A DNA stretch of 64,000 bases from Homarus americanus (Eukaryota > Arthropoda > Malacostraca > Decapoda > Nephropidae), in the NCBI RefSeq assembly GCF_018991925.1, contig NW_024736071.1:14015942-14079941 (forward strand), in the 5' to 3' direction. Below the pieces are notes generated by a model, which was not told the DNA's origin, ran no database searches, and saw only the letters and a program-made list of their open reading frames with translations. The first letter of the stretch is position 1. Every line of letters starts with the position of its first letter. Shown here piece after piece: positions 43,240 to 59,004 of this stretch. A program made the translations under genes and the position numbers.

Positions 43240-44491
43240 CTAGCTTGATACGCAGCTCTCAAATATGTGCTGTTTAAGGGCAGCTGCTGCAGGAGGTATC
43301 CCTTCTGATGTGCCTGAGTGTTTGGCAAACATTCTTTGCCTTGCTGTGTTGACATCCATTAAAACTGGAGTACGATCATACACTAGAACTACATATCGTT
43401 CAAGGGTAGACAAACTCTTATGCGACAATGTGTCTGGCTGAGTAGACAGTGAGATTAAAACATGTGTAAGATCTGGAAAAACTGAAAAAGTTTCTCAACA
43501 TGTCTTCTTGTCCTTTGCAAAGAATGAAGTTGTATCACAGCCAGATAAAGCATGGAAGAGGTGTAGAGACTTGGCCTTTTCACTCCCAAGTTTGTTGCAA
43601 TCTCATGGATTGGAATACATTTAAAATGGTTTCCACTTCTAAATGCTATCCACAGTTCAAAAATTTTAAGTTCTTCAAATAATGAAATTGCTATTTGCTA
43701 TAACCACCACATCAGTGTCAACAGTTAAAATGGCTACTTTCTGATAAACACATGCATCTTCTTGTGTACAAGGCTGAAGGTCATCTCTCTGTATTCAATA
43801 CTGCATGGTGATACAAGAACTGATTCATTAAATGTGTTGCAAATTATTTATCCACTTTCATTGTTTTCATTTAGATAGTTGGCAAGGAAATGAAAGAGTT
43901 CAGTTTTATTTTCATTCACTTTTAAAAAGCCATTCCAGTTTGATTGTTTTCCCTTTAGGAAGAATTTTCCTTCTAGTTCCACTTCTTCACTTATTCCTGG
44001 CACCTGTGCACACTGTTCAGTGTAAACATCTCAAATAATATCCAGTCTTTCAATTTTTGTCATTTCAAGTTCTCACATAACATATTGCCCAAATATATTC
44101 TTTGGACAGTTGCAAAATGTCATGCCAAGTCCAGGTGTTATAAATGCAGTACCATCCATAACTTTTGCCTGCACCACTGGTACAACATTCACCTAGCTCA
44201 TTCTCAAGACATGAAATCAAATTGGGCTTTGGTCCCACTTCCCAATGTGCCATCGTCTGATAAAGATGGATGCCATGGCTAGTTTTCGTTTTTTTTTTAA
44301 TTCTTCCAAATTGCCTGCACAGATCTGGCATGTAATGTATAACTGATAAAACAGTGCACGAACCTTCTTGGGTGCCATGACTTGGCCATCAAGGTTGATT
44401 TAGATTTAGTTGCAGTTAATAAGAGAGCCATCTTGTTCTTGTTAATTGGATCTGAAATGGATTTTGTTCTGCTGATGACTCTTTCCTTCAC
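43240..44491 (-). pseudogene. Degenerate repeat-borne protein of unknown function
   Basis: On the - strand, in several frames: ISDPINKNKMALL near 44450, SLSDDGTLGSGTK near 44240, then LERYVVLVYDRTPVLMDVN, RQRMFAKHSGTSEGIPPAAA and LKQHIFESC at 43400-43260. I recall these motifs (a DPIKKNKLPLF-like block, a LSD-G-L--GTKSDLL block, a VVLxYDRTS block ending in PPTxxALxQH) as recurring together in many invertebrate repeat-associated predicted proteins. I cannot name the family. Many stops and frameshifts. Confidence 0.45.
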
Positions 44492-44801
44492 AAATTCACC
44501 ATACTGTTTGGCTTCAACTTTTTATGCATTCTTCACCCATTCATCTGTTTTGGGGACATTACACCTTTGGATTCTAGATCCAAAATTTCAAGGGACCAAG
44601 GCGTTAGCACGTGGGACACAGGTGTCCGAGAGTTATCAATTGTTGTTTTGGGGAATATTATTTCATTCACAATGTTTTTTATTATGTTATCAAATTAGAC
44701 TACAAGATATATAATTCTCTCATACGTATTTTGAGCGTATGCCTGGCAACGGGAGCCTGGTAGCGAGTGAGTGTAAATGAAGAAGGGTTACATATACTGT
44801 A

Positions 44802-45079
44802 CAGCTCCTCCCCGACTTACGATGGGGTTAGGGACCCAAATCCAGGTTGTAAGTCGAAAATGCTTAAATAATACATAGAAAATCTAAGATGGGCGTCTCT
44901 TTTTCTTCTCAGCACCTCAAAACTCTTATTTTAAGCTTGCCAGCCATTTTAAAGTGAATTACAAAAGAAAATTTTGTCCATGTACTGACGTTGGGACTCG
45001 AAAATACGTAATTTGACAAAATTTTTGGTACGACTGAGGCAGGTCGTAAGTGCGGGTGGTCGTAAGTCGGGAGGAGCTG
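44802..45079. mobile_element. Tigger-type MITE, 278 bp
   Basis: The ends cagctcctccccgacttacg and gtcgtaagtcgggaggagctg are inverted repeats with TA on both sides. The flanks (gagcgtatgcctggc on the left, acccgaaaatacgag on the right) suggest it interrupts an older repeat. Confidence 0.92.
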
Positions 45080-45793
45080 TATCTACCCGAAAATACGAGT
45101 TGAAAAACAACCATAACACCTCACAGCCTGGCCCATTAGCCTGGTGGTTACAGTGACGAGTTTAACCAGGCTACAATGCCATGATTAATCACTATTAAAC
45201 ACTATTATATCAGTAAACACTAATAGTAACAGTAAATCCAGTGAAATATGGCAGGGAATGAGGAGAGTTACAAGAACAGATGACGCTTTAACTAGTGGTC
45301 ACTTACTCAGTGATTAATCATGGCATTGTAGCCAGGTTATCTCATCACTGTAACCACCAGGCTACTGGGCCAATCTGTGGTATTATGGTTATTTTTCAAC
45401 TCATGTTTTTGGGTAGATATTCATGACTTTCTTCATTTATTTTTACTCAGTTGCATGCACACACTATCCTACATACACATTATGAAAAAAGTAAAAGAAA
45501 TAATTGTCCTAAGGGCAAACACATAAAGGGAATACTGAATACATTTCTTTGCACACGAGTTAGCCGGCCCAGTGAGGGAGAGGAAAATGGTTGCAGAGTG
45601 TAGAGGGGTGGGGGGGGGATATTGCTAGGGAATTGGCGTGCCAGCTGATGTTCATAACCATGGTGAAACGGAGAATAATATGCAAATAGCGGCTGTGTTG
45701 AACTTTCATTTGGCTTTTATTTAATGATTTGGCAATACATGTACACAATTTTTTGTTGGTATTATTTTTATTTATTCCGCACATTTACTGGTA

Positions 45794-45890
45794 CAGTCGG
45801 CCCTTAACATACGCGGGGGTTACGTAACAGAGATACCCGTGGATGTTAAAAATCCGCGTATATGTGCTGCCCCCCCCCCCCAAAAAAACT
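45794..45890. mobile_element. Single end of a Tigger-type element
   Basis: cagtcggcccttaacatacg after a TA, then an atgttaaaaatccgcgtata subterminal block and a poly-C run. No matching right end was found, so it is truncated or its partner is too diverged. Confidence 0.55.
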
Positions 45891-46341
45891 TGGTCCTCCC
45901 ATGTCCTTATTTACCGTATATACCTGTGTGTAGTTCAAGTTTTTAAGACCAAATTATTTGGCAAAAAATGGGGGTCGACCTCTAAACGGGTAATAGTTTC
46001 GTTAGGTTAAAAAATATTTACCAGTAACTACCAGTAAACAATGGAAATGACACACCAACACACCACCAGCTGTGAGTGTCGGTACAGTTGCTAGGGCAGA
46101 TCTCTTGCGTCATCATAGCAAGCCCAAAGTAGCCAAATGCATGGTATGGTATGCACAGGACGATGTAAAACATAAAGTATTCATTTTTTAAAGTTTATTT
46201 ATAGATACTGTACATAAATTTTTGTTCATTACATTTGAAACATCAATCTTTGTTAATTAAATTTGAAACAAAAGAAAACTACGATACCGTATTTTCATTA
46301 AAATATTACATCACAAGTATATTTTACCTTAACTGTGACTG

Positions 46342-46735
46342 AATGAATATAGGTATTCTCAGAAATAAATATGGAAATATAATATTTTTGCTGGAATGAC
46401 GTACATATTACAGTGGAAAGTGGGATAAAATCATGAAAACAATGACTTTCGCTTTCTTTCGTTATTCAAAAGATTTTACCGTAATCGCTTTTCGAATGGT
46501 TTTCAGTTAAAAAACTGTTGTACTCGTACTGTATTACAATAATATTCTATCCTATCATTAGCCTTATAATCCCACAACTGAAAACCATTCGAAAAGCGAT
46601 TACGGTAACATCTTTTGAACGAAAGAAAGAGAAAGTCATTGCTTTCGTCACAATTTTATCCCACTTTCCACTGTAATACGTACATCATTTCAGCAAAAAT
46701 ATTACATTTCCATGTTCTCAGAAATAAATGGTAGT
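46342..46735. repeat. Large inverted repeat, arms of about 170 bp
   Basis: The left arm (acagtggaaagtgggataaa, then accgtaatcgcttttcgaat) is mirrored at 46567-46720 (attcgaaaagcgattacggt, then tttatcccactttccactgt). Further direct copies of the same unit occur at about 47735-47960 and 48000-48145, all ending near ggttttcagttaaaaaactg. It is probably a foldback DNA element family; target duplications were not identified. Confidence 0.8.
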
Positions 46736-47230
46736 TTTGTTGAAACGTAATGTACAATATTTAATATTAAAATGCAAAAATAGCTATAAAAACAATTAAT
46801 ACACCCGTAATGTACTGGCTGGCATCTCCACTCGTCCCTGCTCCCGCGTCCAAGGTCACCACTCCTCCCAACTCGCTCCCTCCTCTACCTCCTCCACCTC
46901 CTCTGCCTCCTCCACCCCCTCTGCCTCCTCCACCTCCTCACCGTCACTACTGCCGACAACGAACACAAATGTTTTGTGAATAACTGCACCTCCACTTCCT
47001 ATGCACAGTACTGAACTGTACTGTGCTGTGCATTTTTACAAACAATAAACATGGCAAGAAAAGCTATTAAAAAAAAAAAAGATAAAAATTTCACTTTACT
47101 GTACAGTACCTATCCTCGGCGACAGGACGGGGGTCATCAGGCTCATCGTCACTCAATTCCATAACCGGTGGTGAAGTGGGGGCGACGGTGGATTCGGCTG
47201 CTTCCTCACTGCCGCCAGTGATTGATGGTG

Positions 47231-47641
47231 TTAAATCTCTACTTCGGTGATTAAAGAACATGGTGATGGGGAGTTGTCGTCTCTTTCTTTCATTTCTTCC
47301 ATGATGTTTTTGTATGGAGCGAAAACGTCATCCATCCCTCGCATGAATTTCAGGGCACGCACCATGGAGGGGTCCATACTATAGGCCAGGATTTTCAGTG
47401 CCTCAATATTCCTGGTCATCTCCCCTAACTTCTCCAACGTTATTTCTTGGTGCTCTTCCTCGTCCTCTTTCCCTTTCGCTTCCTCTTCCTTGCCTGAGTC
47501 TACGAACTCCTGTAGATTCTCCTCGGTCAGCTCAGTGACGTGCTCTTCAATTAGCTCCCTAATCTCGTCCTCTGCCATGTCCTGGAAGCCTTCAGCAGCC
47601 ACTTTCCTTGACAGTGCCAGGGTCTTTCTGAATATTTTCAT
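47231..47641 (-). pseudogene. Tigger transposase C-terminal fragment
   Basis: The open - strand frame contains GFQDMAEDEIRELIEEHVTE, TEENLQEFVD, ITLEKLGEMTRNIEALKIL, MDPSMVRALKFMRGM and APYKNIMEEMKE. This acidic, helical tail follows the DDE core in Tigger transposases (the ExxELxxxH...LTxExL pattern). No DDE core is attached. Serine/proline-coding sequence further down the - strand (about 46850-46960) fits the usual poorly conserved end. A host gene is unlikely. Confidence 0.75.
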
Positions 47642-48298
47642 TAAAATCCATCAAAATCATTTTCCTTGTCATCGTCTTAAGCACCAAACAGCTCCTCCAA
47701 GTCTTCTCCTTGAACAGGGCTAGAGGGTACGTGTTTTTCGAATCGTTTTCAATTAAAAAAATGTTACAGCACATGTATATTTTACCTGAACTGTGCCTGA
47801 ATGAATATATTCTCAGAAATAAATAGTAGTTTTGCTGAAATGTGATGTATTTCAATGTAAAATAGGATAAAATACATGACAAAAACAAAAGACTTTACCT
47901 AACCTTCCAGTGTTCAAGAGATGTTACTCGTTTTTTTAATAGTTTTCGGTTAAAATACTGTTATATTACAATGATATTATATTCATACTGTGCTTGATAT
48001 ACTATATTCACAGAAATGTAATATTTTTGCTGAAATGACGTACGTATTACACTGGAAAGTGACGAAAGCAATGACTCGCTTTCTTTCGTTCAAAAGATGT
48101 TACCGTAATCGCTTTTCGAATGGTTTTCAGTTAAAAAAACTGTTGCGTCACAAGTGAATTAAGATGGAATATTATTGTAATACAACAGAATTTTTTTTTA
48201 ATGGCTGTCTTTTTGAAAAATTTACTTTAAGGTGAACAACCTCTTATCCCGGACACCCCTTTCACCCAATTAGTCTGCCTTAGCGAGGTTTTCCTGTA

Positions 48299-48903
48299 CA
48301 GGGCCCCCCCCCCCAAATTCGCGGGGGTTAGGTTCTCAAAATGGCTGCAAATAACATTTGCAGACGGGGGCTGGGGGGGGTTACATTATTACTTGTTTAC
48401 AAAGAAATGTATATTCCCTTTATGTGTTTGCCCTGAGGACAATTATTTCTTTTACCTGTAGTATTGTATATGTGTGTGTTTGTGTAGACACATATACACA
48501 AAACACATACGTACAAATAATCAGAAAAATTTATTAAAAAATTGACAGTCTACCCTCAAGTCCGTGTTTTATTAATAAAGTAATAGAGCATGGACTTGAG
48601 GGTAAACTGTTACATTTTTAATAAATTTGTTTCTGATTATTTGTGAGAGGATTTTCCAATTCTTATTTATTTGTATGTGTTTTGTGTGTGTGTGTCTACA
48701 CACACACACACTCACATATACAATAATGTACACGTAAAGGAAATTACTGTCTCTAGAATGAATGGCTCCCTGTCCCAGCCGCGAAAATGCCGGCAATTTT
48801 AAAACTCCCCACAGACATTCTTGGGTACATCCAGGGTGTCATCCGCAAATAACAGAGAATCGCGAAGTAAAAATCCGTGAACTGGGGGGGGGGGGGCATA
48901 CTG
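48299..48903. mobile_element. Tigger-type derivative, about 605 bp
   Basis: The ends cagggccccccc and ggggggggcatactg are roughly inverted, with TA on the left and TC on the right. The right subterminal block matches 42240-42370 in inverse orientation. An internal hairpin pairs ctaccctcaagtcc with ggacttgagggta near 48549-48605, and (tg)n patches occur at about 48470-48490 and 48680-48715. Confidence 0.7.
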
Positions 48904-49501
48904 TCTATTAACGAAAAAGGAATACACTGACAGCTCAAATTACAAGTTGAAACTTAGCCATGGCCACCCAGCACAACACACAGTATAACTCGACTCCTAT
49001 TTCTCTCAAATATATATTCTCTTAATAATTATAAGGCTCTCTTTCTTAAAAAATTAATAAACGCCACATACAGCTCCACCATAATAATACACAAATGGAT
49101 CTTGACTGCAATCTTACAGTTATACAAACCAAAATTTCTCCACGGATGCCAACTACAATGTTTACAAAGCAACACCACACGGGAGAGAGCACACCATGTA
49201 GGATGCTACTGGTGTCATCTGCCATTTTTCTAATACAGTGGTCCCTCGGTTAACGAACACAATTCGTTCCAGAGGGTCGTTCGTTAATCAAAATTTTTTT
49301 TAACCGAATCCATTGTTTCAATGGGATATTGGATAATTGGTTCCAGCTCACAGAAAACTACATAAAAAAAAAAAAAAATAATACAGTAAAGTACATTTAC
49401 TTTGAGGTGTGTATGTAGAAGGTTCCTGGTTGATGATGATGATAGGAATTAGAAGTGGTGGTGGAGGAGAAGGGAGAAGAGAAGGAAGTGGGGATGGAGG
49501 A

Positions 49502-50486
<985 letters not shown>

Positions 50487-51063
50487 GGGATGGAGGAGAA
50501 ATCACCTTTCAGGGGACCCATGCTTGATGCCGTCATTTCACCAATAAAATTTTAATTTCACTAGGTGTAATTCAAGATTATTTTCTTTAAATCAACACTG
50601 CACTGCTCTATATATTATTAATATGTTAAATAAATTTCAGAATGACCAATAATTTTTATGTAAAAATACAAAATTATTCAAGACACCAGCAAAATCGATG
50701 TTCACTCCACTGTCAACAAAGCCCAACTAACGCCTGGTGGCTGAGTCAAGCGTCTGATGGGAGCACAAAAAACTAGTTCCCTGTACTGCATATATTATCA
50801 ATATGTTAAATAAATTTTAAAATGACTAATAATTTTAATATAAAAAATGCAAAAAATATTAAAGAGCACAACTTTCTTGATATTTATTCCACTGGAAATG
50901 AATGTAAACATAGAACAGATTACTGAATTGGCAGATTTGCCCATCAGCTGATCATGCTCACAACAAAACGTGATGTTCGTAAGGATTTCGTCAATCGAAG
51001 TTCTGTTCGTCAACCGAAATGAAGATCCTTATGGGAGGTAATTAGTTAATCGAGGGACCATTG

Positions 51064-52669
51064 TATTCTACTTTTGTATAAATTTGTTAATGCTGTCAAT
51101 TAAATTTAAGCGCTATGATTTACTAAAATATTGACAACATTGAAACAATATGAATAATTGTCCTAACATACAATATTATAAATGTAAACAAATAATTTAT
51201 ACGAAAGCATTTGTTGAACTGATAGAGTATAGTAGTACAGGTATCATAAGGAATAACTACCCAATTCTCTTGGAAGGCACAGACCGTAACATATTCTACT
51301 TTTTTTTAATTCTACAATGAACTACAGTACTGTATATTATGTTGTTTTGTTTGGTTTCTTGCTTGTGATTTCTTGCTATTTGTAATTAAATTATATTTAA
51401 TAACTTCCACCCCTAAATTTACTTGAAATTTACCCAGAATTGTTTATCTGAAAAATGCTACAGAATTTAGTTTCAGAGGGAGGGGCATAGGGTAGTGACC
51501 ATTTTTCTAAAACTGAGAATATTCACAAATTCTACATACTCTTGGTCTTAACAGTGCTGCATTTCAAAGATAGTGGGGTGTGAATTAATATCTGATAACA
51601 AGGAAGGGCATCCAAGTGAACTGTAGATTAGACTATTGGAATTCATTTGGAAAATTCTAATGGAAACTGGACTCCTGGGTGTGAGTTGGTGTTGGTGGAA
51701 AATTAGAAGAAAGGCAATTGCACTGTACTATACTGTATTTTCAGTTAAATTATATTAGTTGTATTACAAGTTCTTGTTTTAGATATATTGGTGATCAGTT
51801 TTTCATGATTATTCTAAATATGCAGGGTTTCAAAAAGTTGGCTTATGGAGTTGTGGGTACTTTATGGAAGAAATGCTGGAACCAATAATGTAAAAGTATT
51901 TAAGATAAAGGAATATCTCTGCATTTGACAGTGCTGAAAAGTTGAAAAAACAAACAGAAAGGTGTATGAAAAATAGTGATTGTAAGAAGAATATTTGCTC
52001 AACCGAGTTCAAGTCTTTACTGCATCAAACCTATGACTCATAAGAGTAATGAAGCCTTACATTATCTCCAGGGAAGCCTGAGAAAGTTGGGCTTTACTGT
52101 ATTATTAATGTGCTTATAAAGACAGTATAGGATGTAAGATATGAAAGATGTTTTGTTGAATTATCAGTATGTGTACAGTGTAGTATAGAGAAAGAAATAA
52201 TGACATTATTTTCCTAACAGAGAACCATTGAATGGCATTTGTAAGATGGATGTCAGCTGTGATGAAATCATTGCTAAAACTATTATTTTAGTAGTTGTGA
52301 AATTTTGTATTGAAAATATAACCTTTACAGTTATTATATTCATTAACAATTCAACTGAAAATTTATATTTACTGGTAGTTTTAATGAAATTAAATGTTTA
52401 GAATGGAGTTTATGGCAACTGAGTGTCACTGAGGATTACTTGTGCTGGGGTCTGCATATACAGGCTTCCAAGGAACAAACAGTTGTGTTGTAAATTTACA
52501 GGTGCACTTATTTATCATAAACACAGGACCCCCCTCACATATCTAGCTGTAAATAGGTAAGACTTGAATATTAAAATAAGTTGACTCTGTTGTCTGTCTG
52601 TATGCAGCAAAAATTAGTATTTTAATCTCAGAAATATTCATGTGTTTTTCTTCTAAAATTTGTTGTGTA
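51064..52669. other. Hrs intron, nothing identified
   Basis: AT-rich, low-complexity sequence without recognisable genes, element ends or exon-like peptides. Confidence 0.45.
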
Positions 52670-53904
52670 TTTTTTTTATTTTTTTATTTATTTATTTATT
52701 TTTTTGCGGGAATTAGCACGGGCACAGGGCAAACAATCCACAAGAGGCCTGGAGGGCGAAAAAATAAGAACAGAAAGAAATTGAAATTAGAGAAGGAAAA
52801 GGTTATACTGTGTTAATCTACACCACGAAGATGCTGGAAAACCAGCTATTTAAAGTGAGACAGATTGTATAAATATGGAAACACAGAAGAAGGCAGAGCA
52901 TTCCACAGTTTGGCTGCGTGAGGAAAGGAGGTGGTACTATAAGGGGTTATTCTCGTGGGCGATATCCGCAGTGGGCACATGAACATGGAAGCGTGTGCTA
53001 TGAGCCCATGGCCTTGCTGGTGGAACACAGGATGCCAAATCCACTGAACAGTGCCCGTTAAAGTACCTGTAAATGAGAGAGTGAAGCAACATTGCGGCGA
53101 AGAAAGGGATGAGATTGTGCGACTAAGGAGAAAGAGTTAATAAGACGAAATGCCTTTGATTTCACTATCTAACAGTTAGACAGAAGAAGAGCCACCCAGA
53201 TATGAGAGCAGTACTCCAAGTTAGGACGAATGAATCCCTTATATACTTGGAGCAACTGCTCAGGAGTGAAGTAACTACGACATCTGTACAGCATTCCCAA
53301 CTTTAGGAGGCAGTTTTACCTATATTAAAGATGTTTAATGTCCAGGACATACTGGAGGAAATAGGTGAGGCCCAGCATATTTATTTCAGAATTTGGCAGA
53401 ATGATAGCGTCCTAAAATGTAATTTGTGGGAGATCATCTACTTTAGAAAGTTGTGATTAGTAATTGGTAAATACTGAGTTTTATTACTATTGAATTTAAC
53501 CAAGTTTGTACCTCCCCATTCAGAGATGCTGCACAGATCCGCATTGATAGAAGTAATGATATCAGCTCTAGAAACAGATCTAGTTTGAGATTTAGGAGGA
53601 AGGGTTAAAATGTGAATAAGAGTGAAGAGTAGAGTCATCAGCGTAAGAATGGATAGAATTAGTTGTAGTGTGAAATAAATCATTGATAAAAAGAAGGAAG
53701 AGAGTAGGTGAAAGAACAGAACCCTGTGGGACACCAATATTGGTAGAGAAGAAGCGAGAAATTGATCCCTTGACAACAACTGCCATGGATCGGTTCTCAA
53801 GGAAGCTAAAGATTAGAAAACAAAGTGGGGGAGAGAAGTTTACAAAGCAAAGACTTGTGCCATACCCTGTCAAATGCTTTGGAGATGTCGAGGACCACGA
53901 TCTA
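52670..53904 (-). pseudogene. 5'-truncated LINE with reverse transcriptase remnant
   Basis: On the - strand, from the right: LCFVNFSPPLCF, SISRFFSTNIGVPQGSVLSP, TLFLLFINDLFHTTTNSI and HSYADDSTLHSYSHF give the palm blocks, with the YADD catalytic pair intact. Downstream come SVSRADIITSINADL and ISEWGGTNLVKFNSNKTQYL, and the end (53028 down to 52846) reads FPHAAKLWNALPSSVFPYLYN and LSHFK. The frame is broken several times. The left edge is an (aaat)n/A-rich tail when read on the - strand (plus-strand attt repeats at 52670-52705), the expected 3' tail. It lies antisense to Hrs in its intron. Confidence 0.87.
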
Positions 53905-54619
53905 ACCTAACCTAACCTGGGTTATTCTGATTCATTTTATTGACAATAAATTATTGCATAATGTAACAATATCTGATTTGGTACTTCAGAAGTTCTCATT
54001 CTTGCTGAATGTTAACAAAGGCACTCTTGATATTTCACTAATTGAATATAAGATTACCTTTTCCTTCTTCCATCCTTCACTCTTCAGTATGTCAAAACAT
54101 CTCCAGTTTTCATTTCTTTTCTGTGCTGTTCTCCTGGCCGTTTTATCTCTGACTTTCCTGTGTTGTCTATTTTTCTTTCTTACATTACAGTATATCTAAG
54201 ATTTCATTCTCTTCATTTAGATACTGTATGTAGTAATGTTCAAAGTGCCATATCTTATTTTTGTGTATCCTTGTCTGTAATGGCTTATGGGGTTTTACAA
54301 GTCCTTCAAGTTTCTGAGGCTAATCCTTGAGTAATATAATTAATAGTTATTATCTTATTTATAGTTTTTGTCTTAATAGTTATTGTGTCTGGTTGGGGTG
54401 AAGCTCTTACTAATTATCTTTTCTTAATTTTCAGGATATTTTAACTACAGTATTTGGCATCATATTCACTTGTGTTGTGAATATGTGTATCAAAAAGAAA
54501 ATATTTCTCATACCACTCAACTTCTTTCAGGGATACTAATTGAGGAGAAATGCTGGAATACAACCATAGATAGATAGATATTTACACATAGTTCTAATAG
54601 TGCATTATTGTTTTCACAG
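53905..54619. other. Hrs intron, nothing identified
   Basis: Begins with a cctaacctaacct run at the LINE edge and ends at the Hrs acceptor ttgttttcacag. No other feature. Confidence 0.5.
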
Positions 54620-54769
54620 GATACTGTTAATATTCTGAGGGCTGAGGGCTTCCACATGCCTACTGTTAGTGAGAGTGATGCTATGTTCACGGCTGACCGT
54701 GCACCTGATTGGGCAGATGGAGAATGTTGCCACCGCTGTCGCTCACAGTTCACAATGATCCGAAGAAAG
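54620..54769 (+). CDS. Hrs: Hrs/HGS exon: VHS end and start of FYVE finger
   Basis: A 150-nt phase-0 exon of 50 codons. It encodes DTVNILRAEGFHMP, ESDAMFTADRAPDWADG and CCHRCRSQFTMIRRK. The APDWxDG and CxxC blocks are the WxxD motif and first zinc ligands of the FYVE domain, which binds PI3P on early endosomes. The acceptor is ttgttttcacag and the donor gtgagg. It joins in frame to the glutamine codon ending the exon at 33959. The exon ends before the basic RHHC block, which must lie in a further exon not found in the remaining 9.2 kb. The alternative of another FYVE protein is disfavoured because the linker sequence is specific to Hrs. Confidence 0.95.
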
Positions 54770-57177
<2,408 letters not shown>

Positions 57178-57180
57178 TAT

Positions 57181-57206
57181 GTGTGTGTGTGTGTGTGGTG
57201 ATGATG

Positions 57207-57238
<32 letters not shown>

Positions 57239-57410
57239 TAACTGTTTATTGAAAAAATTCTGCAGCCCGAAGGCTGATAATATACATTGGACATAAATGA
57301 CTTATTACATACATTGGTAGTTTAACAAAAGCCTTCATTAGAGAAAGGTAAAGGAACATACAGTGAACATACAGATTAATGTAGGTGTTGAACAGCAAAC
57401 TCGTAATGTA
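57181..57410 (-). mobile_element. 3' UTR and simple-repeat tail of a second - strand LINE
   Basis: A short (GT)n then (ATA)n run (57181-57236) is followed by the block with ctgcagcccgaaggctgata and ttggacataaatgacttatt, the same arrangement as 3986-4226. Confidence 0.68.
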
Positions 57411-57895
57411 GTAACTCCCTCCCAGATGGTGTTAGGAGGAACTCACGTGGTGTAGTAGTTCCCTCAGATGTTGTTATGAGGGACCTGGCGTGGTGTAGTA
57501 ATTCCCTCGCTGATGGTGTTATGAGGGGCCTCACGTGGTGCAGTAATTCCCTCACAGATGGTGTTATGAGGGACCTCACGTGGTGTAGTAATTACCTCAC
57601 AGATGGTGTTATGAGGGACCTCACGTGTTGTCGTAATTACCTCACAGATGGTGTTATGAGGGGCCTCACGTGGTGTAGTAACTCCCTCACAGATGGTGTT
57701 ATGAGGGGCATCACGTGGTGTAGTAATTCCCTCACAGATGGTGTTATGAGGGGCCTGACGTGGTGTAGTAATTTCCTCACAGATGGTGTTATGAGGGACC
57801 TCACATAGTGTAGTAATTCCCTCACAGATGGTGTTATGAGGGACTTGACGTGGTGTAGTAATTCCCTCACATATGGTGTTATGAGGGACATGTGG
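57411..57895. repeat. 45-bp minisatellite (about 11 units), second locus
   Basis: Same unit as at 4635-5283 (ccctcacagatggtgttatg with cctcacgtggtgtagtaatt), followed by a short (gt)n. Frames on both strands are open as 15-residue repeats (CEGITTPREVPHNTI and others) and should not be annotated as genes. The unit is shared with the other LINE 3' end, so it travels with that LINE family. Confidence 0.92.
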
Positions 57896-58609
57896 TGTGT
57901 GTGTGTGTGTGTGTGTTCCTTCCTTCTTAGTGCAGTAATGAAATACTGTATTGTAAAGTTTAAAAAACAAACCTATTTTATAGCATGTTAGGTAGAAAGT
58001 AGTAATATACCTATTGCTCAGTGGTGCTGGGTGAAAGTTGTAACACTGATATTGGATATTGACACAGTTTATATACTGTAGCCAGAAAAATACCGATACA
58101 GAGTCAATAATAATAACAATATTTTTTTATATTTAACATTGACATGGCTGAGCCAGTTGAGAGCCTGAGTTCACTTGAAGGCACCTGATATATACGGTAC
58201 ATTTATCTCAAGGAAGTATTATGTAACATTTAATATGAAATGGAATAGTACATGTAACATTGTGTTATTAAGAAAATATCAGAATGTTACCACAGTTTTC
58301 ACTAAGTTATTTAGTAATTTTTATTTTTTGTAAAAAAAATTTATTTCTGCATATTTATTATAAGTATATACATATTTTATAGTGGAGTTGATATACATTA
58401 ATATGATAAGGGGGGGGGGAAGCAGTACAACATGGGTTGTATTAAGGTGAAACAAGAGGACAGAAGCTGTCAGTATCATGTCGTGTCGGCAAATATAATT
58501 ATTGCAATGGTAATTTCTATCTATCTACATAATAATTTATAATATAATGGTTTTGGGGGTACAGTAAAAGCAGGATTATAAAGTAGGTATTACAAAAATA
58601 TTAATACTT
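57896..58609. other. Hrs intron, nothing identified
   Basis: AT-rich sequence with short homopolymers (a G run near 58415). No gene. Confidence 0.45.
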
Positions 58610-59004
58610 AGACAATAGATATTTTTTTAGAGATGATTTAAAGGAAGGGAGTGTAGTCATTGCTCAAATTGGTGGGGGTAAGTTGTTCCACTCCTTCACA
58701 CCATGATATTTTATGGAGGCCTGGAACTGAAAGGAGTGCATAGTGGGTGGTCTTATTAGCTCTGGGTGTCTTAAGTTGGATCTGATTATTCTGGAACTGG
58801 AAAGTGATTGATAGATTTGTAAACAAATAGGGCACAGCAGTAGGTGTTAATATCCTCAAATTTTAACATTTTCGATTTAGCAAATTGTTCGTTAGTGTGA
58901 TCAATTTTTTTAAATAGGTCATTGTGAGCACAACTCTTCTGTACAGTAATCAAGGATTGTGTTTTTGTCGAGCCAGAGGCTTGTAATGGCCCCTTTCTCA
59001 TCAA
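58610..59004 (-). pseudogene. L2-like LINE, extreme C-terminus
   Basis: The - strand reads SLITVQKSCAHNDLFKK, HTNEQFAKSKMLKFEDINTY and CCALFVYKSINHFP. In another frame come SFQFQASIKYHGV and EWNNLPP, then SFKSSLKKYL. This is the end of L2-type LINE polymerases (QKR--R-I, HT--LF--L-IL---D, then W--LP). Broken by frameshifts; the catalytic palm is missing. Confidence 0.7.

Noticed and set aside
47231..47641. Independent small acidic host protein
   Set aside because: The motif order matches the C-terminal tail of Tigger transposases and the frame lacks an independent start context.
57464..57970. 168-residue - strand repeat frame at the second minisatellite
   Set aside because: Same reason as for the first array.
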